Both the position numbers and the translations under genes were made by a program. Positions 28,401 through 37,117 of a DNA stretch of 64,000 nt are shown here, in pieces (within the stretch, counting starts at the first letter, position 1; every line of letters begins with the position of its first letter). This DNA is from Bradyrhizobium sp. CB3481 (lineage in GTDB: Bacteria > Pseudomonadota > Alphaproteobacteria > Rhizobiales > Xanthobacteraceae): NCBI RefSeq assembly GCF_029714305.1, contig NZ_CP121647.1, forward strand, positions 2,996,501-3,060,500. The letters are read 5' to 3'. The notes beneath the pieces are model-generated. The model was given only the letters and a program-made list of their open reading frames with translations, did no database searches and was not told the DNA's origin.

Positions 28401-28841
28401 GTGCAGAGGACCAAAGCGACGCTGATCCAGCAATTGACCGCGGCAAGACTCCACCTATCCCAGCTCGTCGTAATCGTTGGTATTGGCTTGAGCTCGTCGT
28501 GCCATGCCCAACCGGCATCTGCAAAACAAGAGATTTGTCTGCGTAATCTTACGAAGGAAAAAGCCCCGATTATGGGCCTCGAGATTATGAGCCCGGACGA
28601 GTATAAGAAGCGGGGTGTTCTGTCCGAAACCATCTCCCCTGGCCAGGTTGGTTGCATTGATCTGAGGGGAGTTACGCCGACAGAGGGAACACGTTATCGA
28701 GTCTGGTTTTGGCCGCACGACGGCGGGCCGGACGTGCCTTGCAGCCCGGACCGGCCGCCCTTTTCGTCTCGCAACGAGTCGTCCATTGTCTACAATGGCT
28801 CGGGTACAAGGCCGAATTTCAAATGCGAATTGCAGCGATAG
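28401..28841 (+). CDS. Small secreted four-cysteine protein (copy 2)
   Basis: 146 residues if GTG 28401 is used; a longer frame begins at 28371. A hydrophobic leader (LVVIVGIGLSSSCHAQPASA) is followed by KQEICLRNLTKEKAP, GQVGCIDLRGVTPTEG, GGPDVPCSPDRPPFSS and IVYNGSGTRPNFKCELQR. It is the homologue of the minus-strand gene at 17838-18362: four cysteines and the GSGT.PN.KCE end are shared. DNA from CTAATTCCC through GACGCTGATCCAGC is nearly identical in both. No Shine-Dalgarno is obvious, so the start is uncertain. Function unknown. Confidence 0.6.
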   Translation: MQRTKATLIQQLTAARLHLSQLVVIVGIGLSSSCHAQPASAKQEICLRNLTKEKAPIMGLEIMSPDEYKKRGVLSETISPGQVGCIDLRGVTPTEGTRYRVWFWPHDGGPDVPCSPDRPPFSSRNESSIVYNGSGTRPNFKCELQR

Positions 28842-29301
28842 GCGGTCCTCCCGATCATGACGTTTACAGAATCCGAAGACGGGCGGATGGTTTAGAAAAT
28901 GGAAAAAGAGGCTCTTGCAGGCCCCGAAATGAATAGCGACGATCAAAGCAAATGCACGCGGCGCGCAGCCTCTGGCGAAGAGGCGCAGCTCGGGCGTGAA
29001 CTGGGTGGTTCGCGAGTGCTCTCTCCACCACCGGGTCCGTAGACGGCGCGATACACGACGCATCACCCGGCAGGTTTCGCTCCAACCACACTGCATCCTT
29101 CGGGGAGCAGCAGTCCGACGATGATGGGGGAGAAATCGACGGGCATTGAATTGCGCCAGCGGATTGTGTTTGCCCGCCGCTGGTCGGGCTCTGGGGGCCG
29201 GTCGCTCCCGGCTTCACCGGTCAATCAAACGCAGTCGCACTCTCGGGTTTAACAGTGGGGGTCGCTTACTTCATGGCTCTTGCTCCTGTTGGCTTCGCTC
29301 G
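28842..29301. other. Intergenic region with only weak open frames
   Basis: A 117-codon minus frame covers 28864-29217 but has irregular composition and no motif, so it is not called. Nothing else is supported. Confidence 0.4.
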
Positions 29302-29475
29302 TCATTTTGGCCTCCCATGGGTTGGCGTGTAGTAGACGTACATGCTGCCGTCCTCGTGCCACCAGAGCCGGCCCTTACGGACCAACACCTGCTCGTTGCG
29401 GACACCGTGCTCGTCGTCAATCTTGGTCATGACTGCCACGCCGTCCGGAGCGCTCTCGATCGTGAGCCAGGGCAT
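29302..29475 (-). CDS. Short prophage-type ORF, 57 residues
   Basis: MPWLTIESAPDGVAVMTKID, then VLVRKGRLWWHEDGSMYVYY and a stop at 29302. A strong Shine-Dalgarno (AAGGAGG) precedes ATG 29475. The start overlaps the stop of the upstream ORF (TGATG), so translation is coupled. It has the style of small early prophage proteins. Function unknown. Confidence 0.65.
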   Translation of the reverse strand: MPWLTIESAPDGVAVMTKIDDEHGVRNEQVLVRKGRLWWHEDGSMYVYYTPTHGRPK

Positions 29476-29642
29476 CAGCGATCCTCCTTCTCGACAATGC
29501 GGATGACATCGCCATCTCGAAGAGAGCAGACCTCATGGACAAAGTCGCTGACCTGCTCTGGCAGCTCGGCCCCGTCAGCATCAACGATACGCTCATCGAG
29601 CTTGCCGGCGACATTTTCGACTATGATGTGGAACTTCGCCAT
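29475..29642 (-). CDS. Short prophage-type ORF, 55 residues
   Basis: MAKFHIIVENVAGKLDERIV, then EQVSDFVHEVCSLRDGDVIR and IVEKEDR. GGAGG lies seven bases before ATG 29642. It overlaps both neighbours by TGATG-type junctions. No family recognised. Confidence 0.65.
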   Translation of the reverse strand: MAKFHIIVENVAGKLDERIVDADGAELPEQVSDFVHEVCSLRDGDVIRIVEKEDR

Positions 29643-29880
29643 CACAGCCTCCAATGTTGTATGCGGGCGCGAATATCCTCCGTAGCCGCTGTGTTGGTAG
29701 GTACCGCCGCTTCCTCCTCAAAGAGCGGCCGAAGATTACGGATGGACTCTTCGGGGACGTCGGGCTTGCTGAACGAAAGCCTGGACTTCCAGCGCTTTAG
29801 ATGGGTTTGTGATCCGGCGATCCACGGAAGAGTTCCGTGGCCAGCTCGTACGCCCATGCAGTGGGTTGCTTGTCGGTCAT
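29642..29880 (-). pseudogene. First ORF of the small prophage-type cassette, frameshifted
   Basis: A strong AAGGAGG precedes ATG 29880 and MTDKQPTAWAYELATELFRG. The frame stops after 27 codons near 29797. In the adjacent frame the sequence carries on as HLKRWKSRLSFSKPDVPEES and AATEDIRARIQHWRL, ending exactly at the next ORF's start. One base change near 29800 would restore a protein of about 78 residues. Confidence 0.55.
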
Positions 29881-29914
29881 GCTGCCTCCTTCGGTGCGGG
29901 GGACAGTTCATCTC

Positions 29915-30217
29915 TCACTTCCAATCCAAGGGAACGGCTTCCACTCCAGTGCAGTGCGGAGCGGGCTCTCGAGTGGCTCGTTCTGTCCGTTGTGGCGGTA
30001 GAGGCTCCATCTCGCCGGTTGGACTCTTCATGCTAACAAGAAACAGATATTTAGGTGAGGCCGGATCGTAAGCGCCGTCCTGGACAGTCGAACCAAAAAC
30101 CCCACAGAACTCTAGCAACGCGTGCCATTCGCGGCCATTGCCGACCAAGCAGAGGCTTCCACGACAGCGGAGCGCCCTGCTGACGACAGACACCCGTCGC
30201 TGGTCCGGGGCCTTCAA
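29915..30217 (-). CDS. Possible small ORF upstream of the cassette
   Basis: 100 codons, with the stretch LCLVGNGREWHALLEFCGVF and YDPASPKYLFLVSMKSPTGE. It ends 35 bases before the strong ribosome binding site of the next ORF. Composition is plausible but there is no motif, and the start is unsupported. It may be chance. Confidence 0.25.
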   Translation of the reverse strand: MKAPDQRRVSVVSRALRCRGSLCLVGNGREWHALLEFCGVFGSTVQDGAYDPASPKYLFLVSMKSPTGEMEPLPPQRTERATREPAPHCTGVEAVPLDWK

Positions 30218-30355
30218 TGTTCGACAGAGATCTGTACCGTCGCTCTCCTGAAAATCGCGCGATAGGGGCGGCTTGCAGAAGCTGAACTTTCTTTTAAAAA
30301 GTTAGGCCACGATGTGCGACTTCGTTACGTTCGGTACTGACGGCGGCACAGCTCC

Positions 30356-30371
30356 TGTCAGCTTCAAGACA
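30356..30371 (+). promoter_or_regulatory. NifA upstream activator sequence
   Basis: TGTCAGCTTCAAGACA fits TGT-N10-ACA exactly. It sits about 80 bases before the sigma-54 promoter, the normal distance for NifA sites. Confidence 0.8.
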
Positions 30372-30435
30372 AGTTGCCGCAGCGCTGGGCGCCATTTCTC
30401 CAACGAATCAACAGCTTAAATAACTGGGACGCTTT

Positions 30436-30451
30436 TGGTACGGCGGTTGCT
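30436..30451 (+). promoter_or_regulatory. Sigma-54 (-24/-12) promoter, nifH type
   Basis: TGGTACGGCGGTTGCT matches TGGCACG-N4-TTGCW, with the invariant GG (30437-30438) and GC (30449-30450) spaced exactly as required. One mismatch (T for C) lies in the -24 block. It lies 159 bases before the GTG start. Confidence 0.8.
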
Positions 30452-30609
30452 AGACAGATGCAGCAACACTGAGCGAGGGCTGAGTGCACGCAGACGCGCG
30501 AGAACGAGCGATGCTCTCCTTCCCTTGAACCCGTGTGCCCCGTTTCTGAGACAGAAACAAGCTCGCGCACATCGCGTGATGTAAAGGCAATCGATTGATG
30601 GAGAGCAAG

Positions 30610-31431
30610 GTGGCTTCCCTGAGACAAATCGCGTTCTACGGCAAGGGTGGTATCAACGCGCTAGCGGCGCTAACTGAGATGAGTCGCAAGATCCTGATCG
30701 GCCGCATTGCTCTGCTTGCATTGCTGATAACTACACCGGCTATGTCGATGGACATGAAGGCTCTGAACAAACAGATCGACGAGACCAACGCCCTCGTTGG
30801 TGATGGTTGTTCTGGCACGTTTATCGGCGAAAACCTTGTGTTGACAGCGGCGCACTGCGTTAAGGATCTTTACCGGTATGTCGACAAGGACACGGTCGGA
30901 AAGGACGGAGAAGTCGAGACAAAGAGGTACCGGATTGAAGATCCGGGGACTGTAACCCAGCATGTCTACAACGGTCCTAACATCACCGAGCGACGCATCT
31001 TCGTCTCTAAGATCGTGCTTTTTTCCGAAGAACTCGATCTTGCGCTGCTGAAGGTCGAAGGTCGGACCGGCGGGGTGGCTAAGCTCGCCTGCCAGGGTGT
31101 TGATAGAGGCGACACCGTGCTAGCCGTTGGTAACCCTTACGGGTCTTTCTACTCAAGCCTGACTAAGGGTATCGTTTCCAGCGTCAACCGAAGCTACCGC
31201 GATTTCGGTGCCAATGGTGAGCTCGGTGATACTACAGATGACGGTCGGCATGGCCTCATACAACACAATGCTGCGACTGCGCCTGGTAGCTCTGGCGGCG
31301 CTCTTTATAACAGTCGTGGTGAGCTCGTCGCTGTGCACGTCCTGGGCCGCAAAACAGGGTTTTCCTTTGATGTACCACTGGAGGACATCAAGGCCTTTCT
31401 TGGTGACGCCGTAAAGCAGGATTGCCACTAA
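30610..31431 (+). CDS. Trypsin-like serine protease fused to a nifH-derived leader
   Basis: Starting at GTG 30610 (GGAG at 30600-30603), residues 2-15 are ASLRQIAFYGKGGI, the start of nitrogenase iron protein NifH. The P-loop residues GKSTTSQ that follow in NifH are missing in frame. NifH-like sequence then resumes as LAALTEMSRKILI. A hydrophobic stretch (GRIALLALLITTPAMS) and a chymotrypsin-fold protease follow: catalytic His82 (VLTAAHCV), Asp143 (EELDLALLKVE) and Ser228 (APGSSGGALY). The gene sits behind a TGT-N10-ACA site and a sigma-54 promoter. Internal ATG 30679 would make a shorter protein with a classic signal peptide, MSRKILIGRIALLALLITTP. The enzyme looks catalytically complete and exported. 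ATG 30598 is another possible start. The fusion is directly visible; the role is unknown. Confidence 0.85.
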   Translation: MASLRQIAFYGKGGINALAALTEMSRKILIGRIALLALLITTPAMSMDMKALNKQIDETNALVGDGCSGTFIGENLVLTAAHCVKDLYRYVDKDTVGKDGEVETKRYRIEDPGTVTQHVYNGPNITERRIFVSKIVLFSEELDLALLKVEGRTGGVAKLACQGVDRGDTVLAVGNPYGSFYSSLTKGIVSSVNRSYRDFGANGELGDTTDDGRHGLIQHNAATAPGSSGGALYNSRGELVAVHVLGRKTGFSFDVPLEDIKAFLGDAVKQDCH

Positions 31432-31791
31432 ATCCGGAAGACGGCGGGCGTCTTGGTGTTGAGTACACCGAGCGCCCGTGCGTTCCCGGATCAAAGCCCG
31501 CAACTTCTGCACTTGTGAGCCTCTCTCGCCCCCTTGCAGGACCTTCCATGTTCTCGTGTTCACGCGCGTCCGATTGAAGACGCCGATGTTCGCAAGCCGA
31601 CACACTGAGGTACAAGTACTTCGCCGGCGCGGCACGACCAACGTGCTTTTCCGCATTTGCTCGCACACCTCTTCAGTGGCATGCCGGTTGCACTGAACAC
31701 AGTGAAAGCGCTCGGGATTCAGACGGGCTGTTGCTCTTGTTAACGAAATCCGAGCGCATGAATGTGCTAGCGGGCACCCAGGGAGTACCTC
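31432..31791. other. Intergenic region after the protease gene
   Basis: No supported gene. No clear hairpin terminator with a T-run is seen directly after the protease stop. Confidence 0.4.
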
Positions 31792-32355
31792 ATGCGAGTA
31801 GCCATCGTCGGAACCATGATCACACGGGCGTGATCAACCGTTTCGGTCAATCTTGTCGGGAGGAATATGACCGCGATGTGATCAAAAGGGTAGTAACGGC
31901 ACTGCAGGAGGGCGGCCACGAGACGCTGCTGTCCGAAGGCGATAAAGGACTGCTCGCCGCGCTCGAGCGATTTATGCCACCCGATCCTCAAGTGAGCCCC
32001 TCCGGAATCGTCTTCAATTTGGCGAACGGGAGTTCAGGGCGAGTGCCGCTTGTCCCACGTTCCGGCCATGCTCGAGTTGGCCGGAGTCCCCTACACCGGG
32101 GCGGGCACCCTTGGAAATGGGCTGGCGCTCGACAAGGTGATCACCAAGGCGCTCATGCGCGATCGCGGCGTGCCGATGCCGAATTTTCGCGTGATGCGTC
32201 GCGGAACTGAGAGCACCAGTGACTTGCGATTCCCGGTAGTGGTAAAACGGCGTTCGGAATCCACCGGCTTCGGATTGCAGCTCGCACATGAGCCCGCTCA
32301 GTTGAGGCAGGCAGTAGAAGCGATCGTCGCGCAGTATGCGCAAGATGCGCTCGTG
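31792..32355 (+). pseudogene. ATP-grasp (D-Ala-D-Ala ligase-like) gene, broken
   Basis: ATG 31792 has GGGAG upstream. Pieces across frames are MRVAIVG, then DVIKRVVTALQEGGHETLLS, GDKGLLAALERFMPPDP, IVFNLANGSSG, SHVPAMLELAGVPYTGAGTL, ALDKVITKALMRDRGVPMPN, DLRFPVVVKRRSESTGFGLQ and LRQAVEAIVAQYAQDALV. These match the N-terminal and central lobes of D-alanine-D-alanine ligase relatives. Two frameshifts are present. The C-terminal catalytic lobe is gone: sequence of another gene begins right after DALV. Confidence 0.78.
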
Positions 32356-33655
32356 GATCGCGCCGCCCACGCGCGCCGCCTCCGCAGAGAACTCAATATC
32401 GCGACCGAAAAGTTCGGGGAATACGTCGGCGAACAGGCCGATATCGGACTTCCCGCCCGGCACCGAGGTATGCCGCTGACCGTGCTGGGACGTCCGAACG
32501 TCGGGCTGAGGGTCGGGAAGGGCAGGCAATCCTCGCCGACGGGGCTGAAGATCCTGAACGTTCGCCGCTCCGACGAGGCGGAATCCGAGGGCGAAATAAC
32601 GACGGCTCCGATCAGGCGACGTTCTTCGTGACGAAGTCCAGATTGAAAGGCCTCAAGACGAACCTCGACGAATATGCCGAGTACGATCCTCCGGTGCGGA
32701 GGGATCTCAGTTCGAACAACCGTTTTCGCAAGATGGACAGGCCGACCAATTTCGGACTGTTTGAGAGTGGTTCCGACGAGCCGCACAAAGGCGAGACGGG
32801 AAGGTGTGGACGCAGGCGCAGCTCCAGCCGTACTTTCTCAAGGCCGCGAAGAAGCTGGACGTCGAATTCTTCGGAAGACCTACCGAGTTCGTCGAGACAG
32901 TCATCCACGGCATCGTGGCGACACCCCTCGGGCTGCAGCGGCTAGCGCGGCAGAGTGCCGCCGTCGTCGAACTCCGGAGCGCCTCTTCGGTCGCTTCAGG
33001 CTTCTTTAGCCTGGATGCCGAAGATCGCGAGATCGCGATGAGCGCGATCTCTCGTCGCATAGAGCGGGCGCCGGCGACAGCGCCAAAGGTCACGATCCTC
33101 GATACCGGAGTGAACAGGAACAATCCTCTGCTCAAGGGATCGCTTGCGGCCGCCGATTGCAGCACGGTCGAAGCCCCCCTGGGGGACTGAGGATCATTCC
33201 GGTCACGGCACGAAGATGGCGGGCCGCGCGCTGTATGGCGACCTCGAACAAGCGATATCGAAATGAGGCCCGATCGTCCTCGAGGCGAATCTGGAGTCGG
33301 TCGTCGTGACATCGCCCACTCAGCCGGCGACGGTACCTGGGCGCGACGCACTGCAACGTGCCATCGATATCGGCGAGAAGAAGTCCGCGCGCCGTGTGTA
33401 CTGCTTGGCCCAAATCCCGGTCGGCGAGTCGGAGGACGGCCGTCCGACCAGCACCTCGGCCGTGCTGGACAACCTCGCATACAACGCCGGAAACGCGACC
33501 CGCCTGTTCTGCGCGGCCGTCGGCAACGCGCCCCATTCGCGAAGCCCGCCGTACCAATACGCCGATTACGAGGGCCGCAACGTACGTTTCGGAATCCAAT
33601 CCCCGGCCCAGGTGGCGAACGCGCTCGCCGTGGGAGCGGTCAGCCTGAAGAGGCG
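32356..33655 (+). pseudogene. S8-family subtilase, multiple frameshifts
   Basis: Starts as RRELNIATEKFGEYVGEQAD and continues GLKILNVRRSDEAESEG, TFFVTKSRLKGLKTNLDEYA, LFESGSDEPHKGETG, LQPYFLKAAKKLDVEFFGRP, KVTILDTGVNRNNPLLKGSL (catalytic Asp region), DHSGHGTKMAGRALYGDLEQ (catalytic His) and, later, CLAQIPVGESEDGRP and FCAAVGNAPHS. The order matches bacterial S8 peptidases with a long N-terminal region. Four or more frame changes are needed, and the Ser-containing C-terminus is missing. It meets an oppositely oriented fragment near 33660. Confidence 0.75.
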
Positions 33656-33659
33656 GAAC

Positions 33660-33959
33660 GGCGCTGTGACCTCGAGTCTGTTCGCCACCCGGGCCTTTTT
33701 TGGGGTCGAAGTCGGTCAGGATTTTTGCGAAGAGCCGCTTGACATGCTCGGAGGCGACATTGCCTTCGAGCTTGATGACATTGCTCGGCCGCGTTGTGAC
33801 CTTGATCTCGAAGACGAGGTCCTGCAGGCGGACGAGCTTCTCGACCGCGTAAGGCCATTCGTCGGCGGGCTCGTTGAAATGGCCGCTGATGAAGAACTGT
33901 CTGGAGCGGATCGGCGAGTGGCGCTTCATCGACCACGTCCATGGGGGCGATTCATTCAT
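33660..33959 (-). pseudogene. Unidentified gene fragment converging on the subtilase relic
   Basis: From ATG 33959: MNESPPWTWSMKRHSPIRSR, QFFISGHFNEPADEWPYAVE, KLVRLQDLVFEIKVTTRPSN, then EGNVASEHVKRLFAKILTDF. Codon use and sequence look genuine up to about 33665, where the opposite-strand subtilase begins. It follows the LCAT-like gene by 19 bases, so it was probably the next gene in that operon. No family is recognised. Confidence 0.45.
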
Positions 33960-33978
33960 TGTATCGGCTTCCGAATGA

Positions 33979-35165
33979 TCAGTCGGCGACGACGAGGAAA
34001 ACGTCTTCGATGGGGTGGAATTGGTCGGCGGAGAGACGCACGCGATACGCACCGGCTCAAGCGGCAGGTCCACGCGATGCCGATCTCCCGTGGGCCTCAA
34101 TTTCACGGGTCTCGGCTTCGCGGCTTCGTCGGCGCGTTCGAGTACGCCACCGATGATCTGGACGTTTTCGGTGGCCGTCGCCTCGATGCGGACGTTCTGT
34201 CCGGAGCGGTAGGCGTGTTCGAGATACAGCGAAAAGCTTCTGCCCAAGCCCGCCCGGTAGGTTCGGGGATCCAGGTCGGCCTCGGTGAGCACGCTCCGCA
34301 TGTGCCCGAAGGAGACTTCGTCGCTCTGCAGCGCGGAATGCGTGTTGGGAACGTATGTAGCGTTCACGAAGTCTAATTCCAGAGGGAGCGCCGAGACGCG
34401 AGGCACTGTGCCGTCACCTGAGACGTCCTCGCCGTCGCGCACCGTCAGCGTGGTGAGAGTGCTCCCGTCCCAGGCTGCGGATTGCACGGTCGGCTGCTCG
34501 GAGCCGATCACCGGCCGGACGCGCGGACCAGACCGGAGGTATTCCTCGGATCGGGCATTACGCTCCTGAGCGATGCGGATCTCCTCATGGAATGCATGCG
34601 CGGCGTTTGCCCGTCCCCGGTCGAGGTTCGGTAGGCCGAGTTCGAAGGTGCGCTAGAGCCCCTGGCCGGGCTCCTTCACGAACGGATAGGTCGGCAGCAG
34701 CTGATAAACCGAATCGAACGATCGCAGGACGTCCGTACCGTCGAAGGCTTTCACCGGTCCGATTTTCCAGGCGAATCCGTTGCACAGGAAACCGAGCGCG
34801 TTACCGGATCCTTTGTATGGCGTGCCGAAGCTCAGGATGGTGGTGGTCATCTTCCAGCCCTTGAGGCATTCGACGTAGTGACGGGCGACGAGCCCGCCCA
34901 TGGAGTGGACGACGAAGACGACTTTCGCCTCGGAGTTTCCACTCTTTTCGCGCCACGCGTTCAGCCATGTCGGAACAATCGCGGCGAGCCTGCGCGCCGA
35001 GACCCGGTTGCTGCGACGCCAGTCGTAGGGAACGTGAAGTAGTTCTCGCCGGGAATTAGGCCGATACCTTCGGTCAATCACCGATTTGAAGTACGGGCAG
35101 ATGTGTTTAAGCCGTGATGCAACTTTGATCAGGTTGTATGCTGGGGAGGGAGACAGTGAGGACAA
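33979..35165 (-). pseudogene. LCAT-like alpha/beta hydrolase with an in-frame stop
   Basis: Pieces are LLHVPYDWRRSNRVSARRLA, then VVFVVHSMGGLVARHYVECL (nucleophile elbow SMG) and ILSFGTPYKGSGNALGFL, typical of the LCAT/PDAT lipase family. After EPGQGL a TAG stops translation at about 34653. The same frame then continues RTFELGLPNLDRGRANAAHA, SGDGTVPRVSALPLELDFVN (Asp region) and NTHSALQSDEVSFGHMRSVL (His region). A slip near 34030 leads to the natural end VRLSADQFHPIEDVFLVVAD. The oxyanion-hole N-terminus is missing upstream of 35165. Confidence 0.75.
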
Positions 35166-35346
35166 GAGACTCGATGATCGAACGGAATATTACCTCCTGC
35201 CGATGCTCGATGAGATGTTGGTATTTGTGTTGGTATCGGTAAGGAGTCGATAAAGAAAAATCACGCGATTTCAGCTTGTTAGATGTCAATATCCATTACC
35301 TCGGACGTAATGGAATGGATGAAATTCGCATGGTAGGTTTTCCACC

Positions 35347-36168
35347 ATGAATGCATATGCTGCCACGGCTCGAGCCGAACGATCCAAACCCCTCCATGTC
35401 GGCGACCACCTGCGCGAATGGCGCCAGCGCCGCCATTTGAGCCAGCTCGATCTGGCGGGCGATGCCGAGATATCTGCGCGTCACCTCAGCTTCGTCGAGA
35501 CCGGCCGCGCTACGCCGTCGCGTGAAATGGTGCTGAAGCTCGCCGAGCGATTGGAGGTTCCCTTGCGTGAACGCAACGTGCTCCTGGTCGCCGCGGGCTT
35601 TGCGCCGGCCTTTCCGCAGCGCTCACTGGATGATCCTGCGCTGAAATCCGCGCGGCAGGCGATCGATCTGGTGCTGAAGGCGCATGAGCCCAACCCGGCG
35701 CTGGCCTATGACCGGCACTGGAATCTGGTGACGGCCAACCGCATGGTGGCACCGCTGCTCGAAGGCTTGCCGCCGCATCTGCTCGGGCAGCCCTTCAACA
35801 TTTTGCGGCTCGCCTTTCATCCCGAGGGGCTGGCGCCGCGCACGGTCAACCTCGCCGAATGGAGCGCACATCTTCTGGAACGGCTGCACCGGCAGTGCGA
35901 GGCGACGGCCGATCCCGAGCTGCTCAAGCTCTATCAGGAGCTGAAGGCGTATCGGATGCCGGCGCGGTCGGGGCCGGTCTCGGCCGACAACGTCGCGATC
36001 CCCTTCAAGCTGCGCCGCAATGATGAGGTGCTGAGCTTCATCTCGACCACGATGGTGTTCGGCACGCCGGTCGACGTCACGCTGCAGGAGCTGGCGCTGG
36101 AAACATTCTTCCCCGCGGATGATCTGACGGCCGAGCGGATGCGGCAGATCGCGGCGAGTCTCACGTAA
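35347..36168 (+). CDS. XRE-family regulator with MmyB-type ligand domain
   Basis: 273 residues. The HTH reads LREWRQRRHLSQLDLAGDAE, then ISARHLSFVETGRATPSREM. The C-terminal part LVTANRMVAPLLEGLPP, LLGQPFNILRLAFHPEGLAP, LYQELKAYRMPARSGP and STTMVFGTPVDVTLQELALE is the MmyB-like PAS-related domain. The domain may bind a fatty-acid-like ligand, as MmyB does, but this is inference. It is the first intact gene of the conserved right half. A closely related gene follows at 36296, so the pair is a tandem duplication. Confidence 0.92.
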   Translation: MNAYAATARAERSKPLHVGDHLREWRQRRHLSQLDLAGDAEISARHLSFVETGRATPSREMVLKLAERLEVPLRERNVLLVAAGFAPAFPQRSLDDPALKSARQAIDLVLKAHEPNPALAYDRHWNLVTANRMVAPLLEGLPPHLLGQPFNILRLAFHPEGLAPRTVNLAEWSAHLLERLHRQCEATADPELLKLYQELKAYRMPARSGPVSADNVAIPFKLRRNDEVLSFISTTMVFGTPVDVTLQELALETFFPADDLTAERMRQIAASLT

Positions 36169-36171
36169 TCC

Positions 36172-36252
36172 GTAGGATGGGTAGAGCGAAAGCGAAACCC
36201 ATCAGCGTCATAAACGGTATTGATGGGTTTCGCTGCGCTCTACCCATCCTAC
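36172..36252. repeat. Palindromic intergenic repeat, family A
   Basis: An 81-base stem-loop. GTAGGATGGGTAGAGCG on the left pairs with CGCTCTACCCATCCTAC on the right, and inner arms also match (GAAACCCATC / GATGGGTTTC). A second member of the family is at 58769-58858. It lies between the two XRE genes. Confidence 0.9.
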
Positions 36253-36295
36253 ACGGGCCGTTTACACAGCCGCGTCTCCTCCGCATAATCCCCAC

Positions 36296-37117
36296 ATGGA
36301 CTCGCGCCAACATGCACAACTGCCGATCAACCCGGTCGGCGATCTCCTGCGCGGCTGGCGCAGTCGCCGCGCCATGAGCCAAGCCGATCTCGCCTTCGAG
36401 GCCGGCATTTCGATCAAGCATCTGAGCTATGTCGAAACCGGCAAGGCCGCGGGCAGCCGCGACATCCTGCTGCAATTGGCCGCCGCGCTCGGTCTGTCCT
36501 TGCGCGACCGCAACGCGCTCCTGGAAGCCGGCGGCTTCGCCCGGCAATATGGCGAGCGCGATCTATCCGCGCCCGAAGTCGCCGACGCCAGGCGCGCCAT
36601 CGACCTGCTGCTGCGCCGGCACGAGCCGTTTCCGGCTGTTGTCACCGACCGCCGCTGGAACGTGATGCAAGCCAACCGCGCCGCCGCGCGGCTGATGACG
36701 ATGCTGCTCGGCGAAGCGCGGATGATGCGGCCGCTCAATCACATGCGGATGTTTCTGGCTCCTGATGAACTGCGCCCGTTCGTGGTGGACTGGCCGGACG
36801 TCGCGGCAGCATTGCTGGCGCGCGCCCGCCACGAGGCGATGGCCGCGCCGCTCGATCTGGCGCTGCAATCGACATGGCGCGAGCTGCTGAAGCTGCCCGA
36901 TATGCCGGCACCCAAGCTCGGCGATAGCGAGACGCCGGGTCCGCTCTGCGAGGTGCGGCTGAAGAAGGGCGATATCAGCATCGGCCTGATCGGCGCGGTG
37001 CTGACGCTCGGCACGCCGCAGGACGTCACGTTGCAGGAATTGCGCGTGGAGATGTTCATGCCGGCGGACGCCGCCACCGAGACGGCGCTCACCGCGCTCG
37101 CGGCTCAGGAGGCCTGA
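36296..37117 (+). CDS. XRE-family regulator with MmyB-type domain (second copy)
   Basis: 273 residues, the same length and order as the previous gene: LLRGWRSRRAMSQADLAFEA, ISIKHLSYVETGKAAGSRDI, then VVTDRRWNVMQANRAAARLM, MRPLNHMRMFLAPDELRPFV and GAVLTLGTPQDVTLQELRVE. Sequence is clearly diverged from its neighbour, so the duplication is old. Its 3' end overlaps the convergent thioesterase gene by 13 bases. Confidence 0.92.
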   Translation: MDSRQHAQLPINPVGDLLRGWRSRRAMSQADLAFEAGISIKHLSYVETGKAAGSRDILLQLAAALGLSLRDRNALLEAGGFARQYGERDLSAPEVADARRAIDLLLRRHEPFPAVVTDRRWNVMQANRAAARLMTMLLGEARMMRPLNHMRMFLAPDELRPFVVDWPDVAAALLARARHEAMAAPLDLALQSTWRELLKLPDMPAPKLGDSETPGPLCEVRLKKGDISIGLIGAVLTLGTPQDVTLQELRVEMFMPADAATETALTALAAQEA

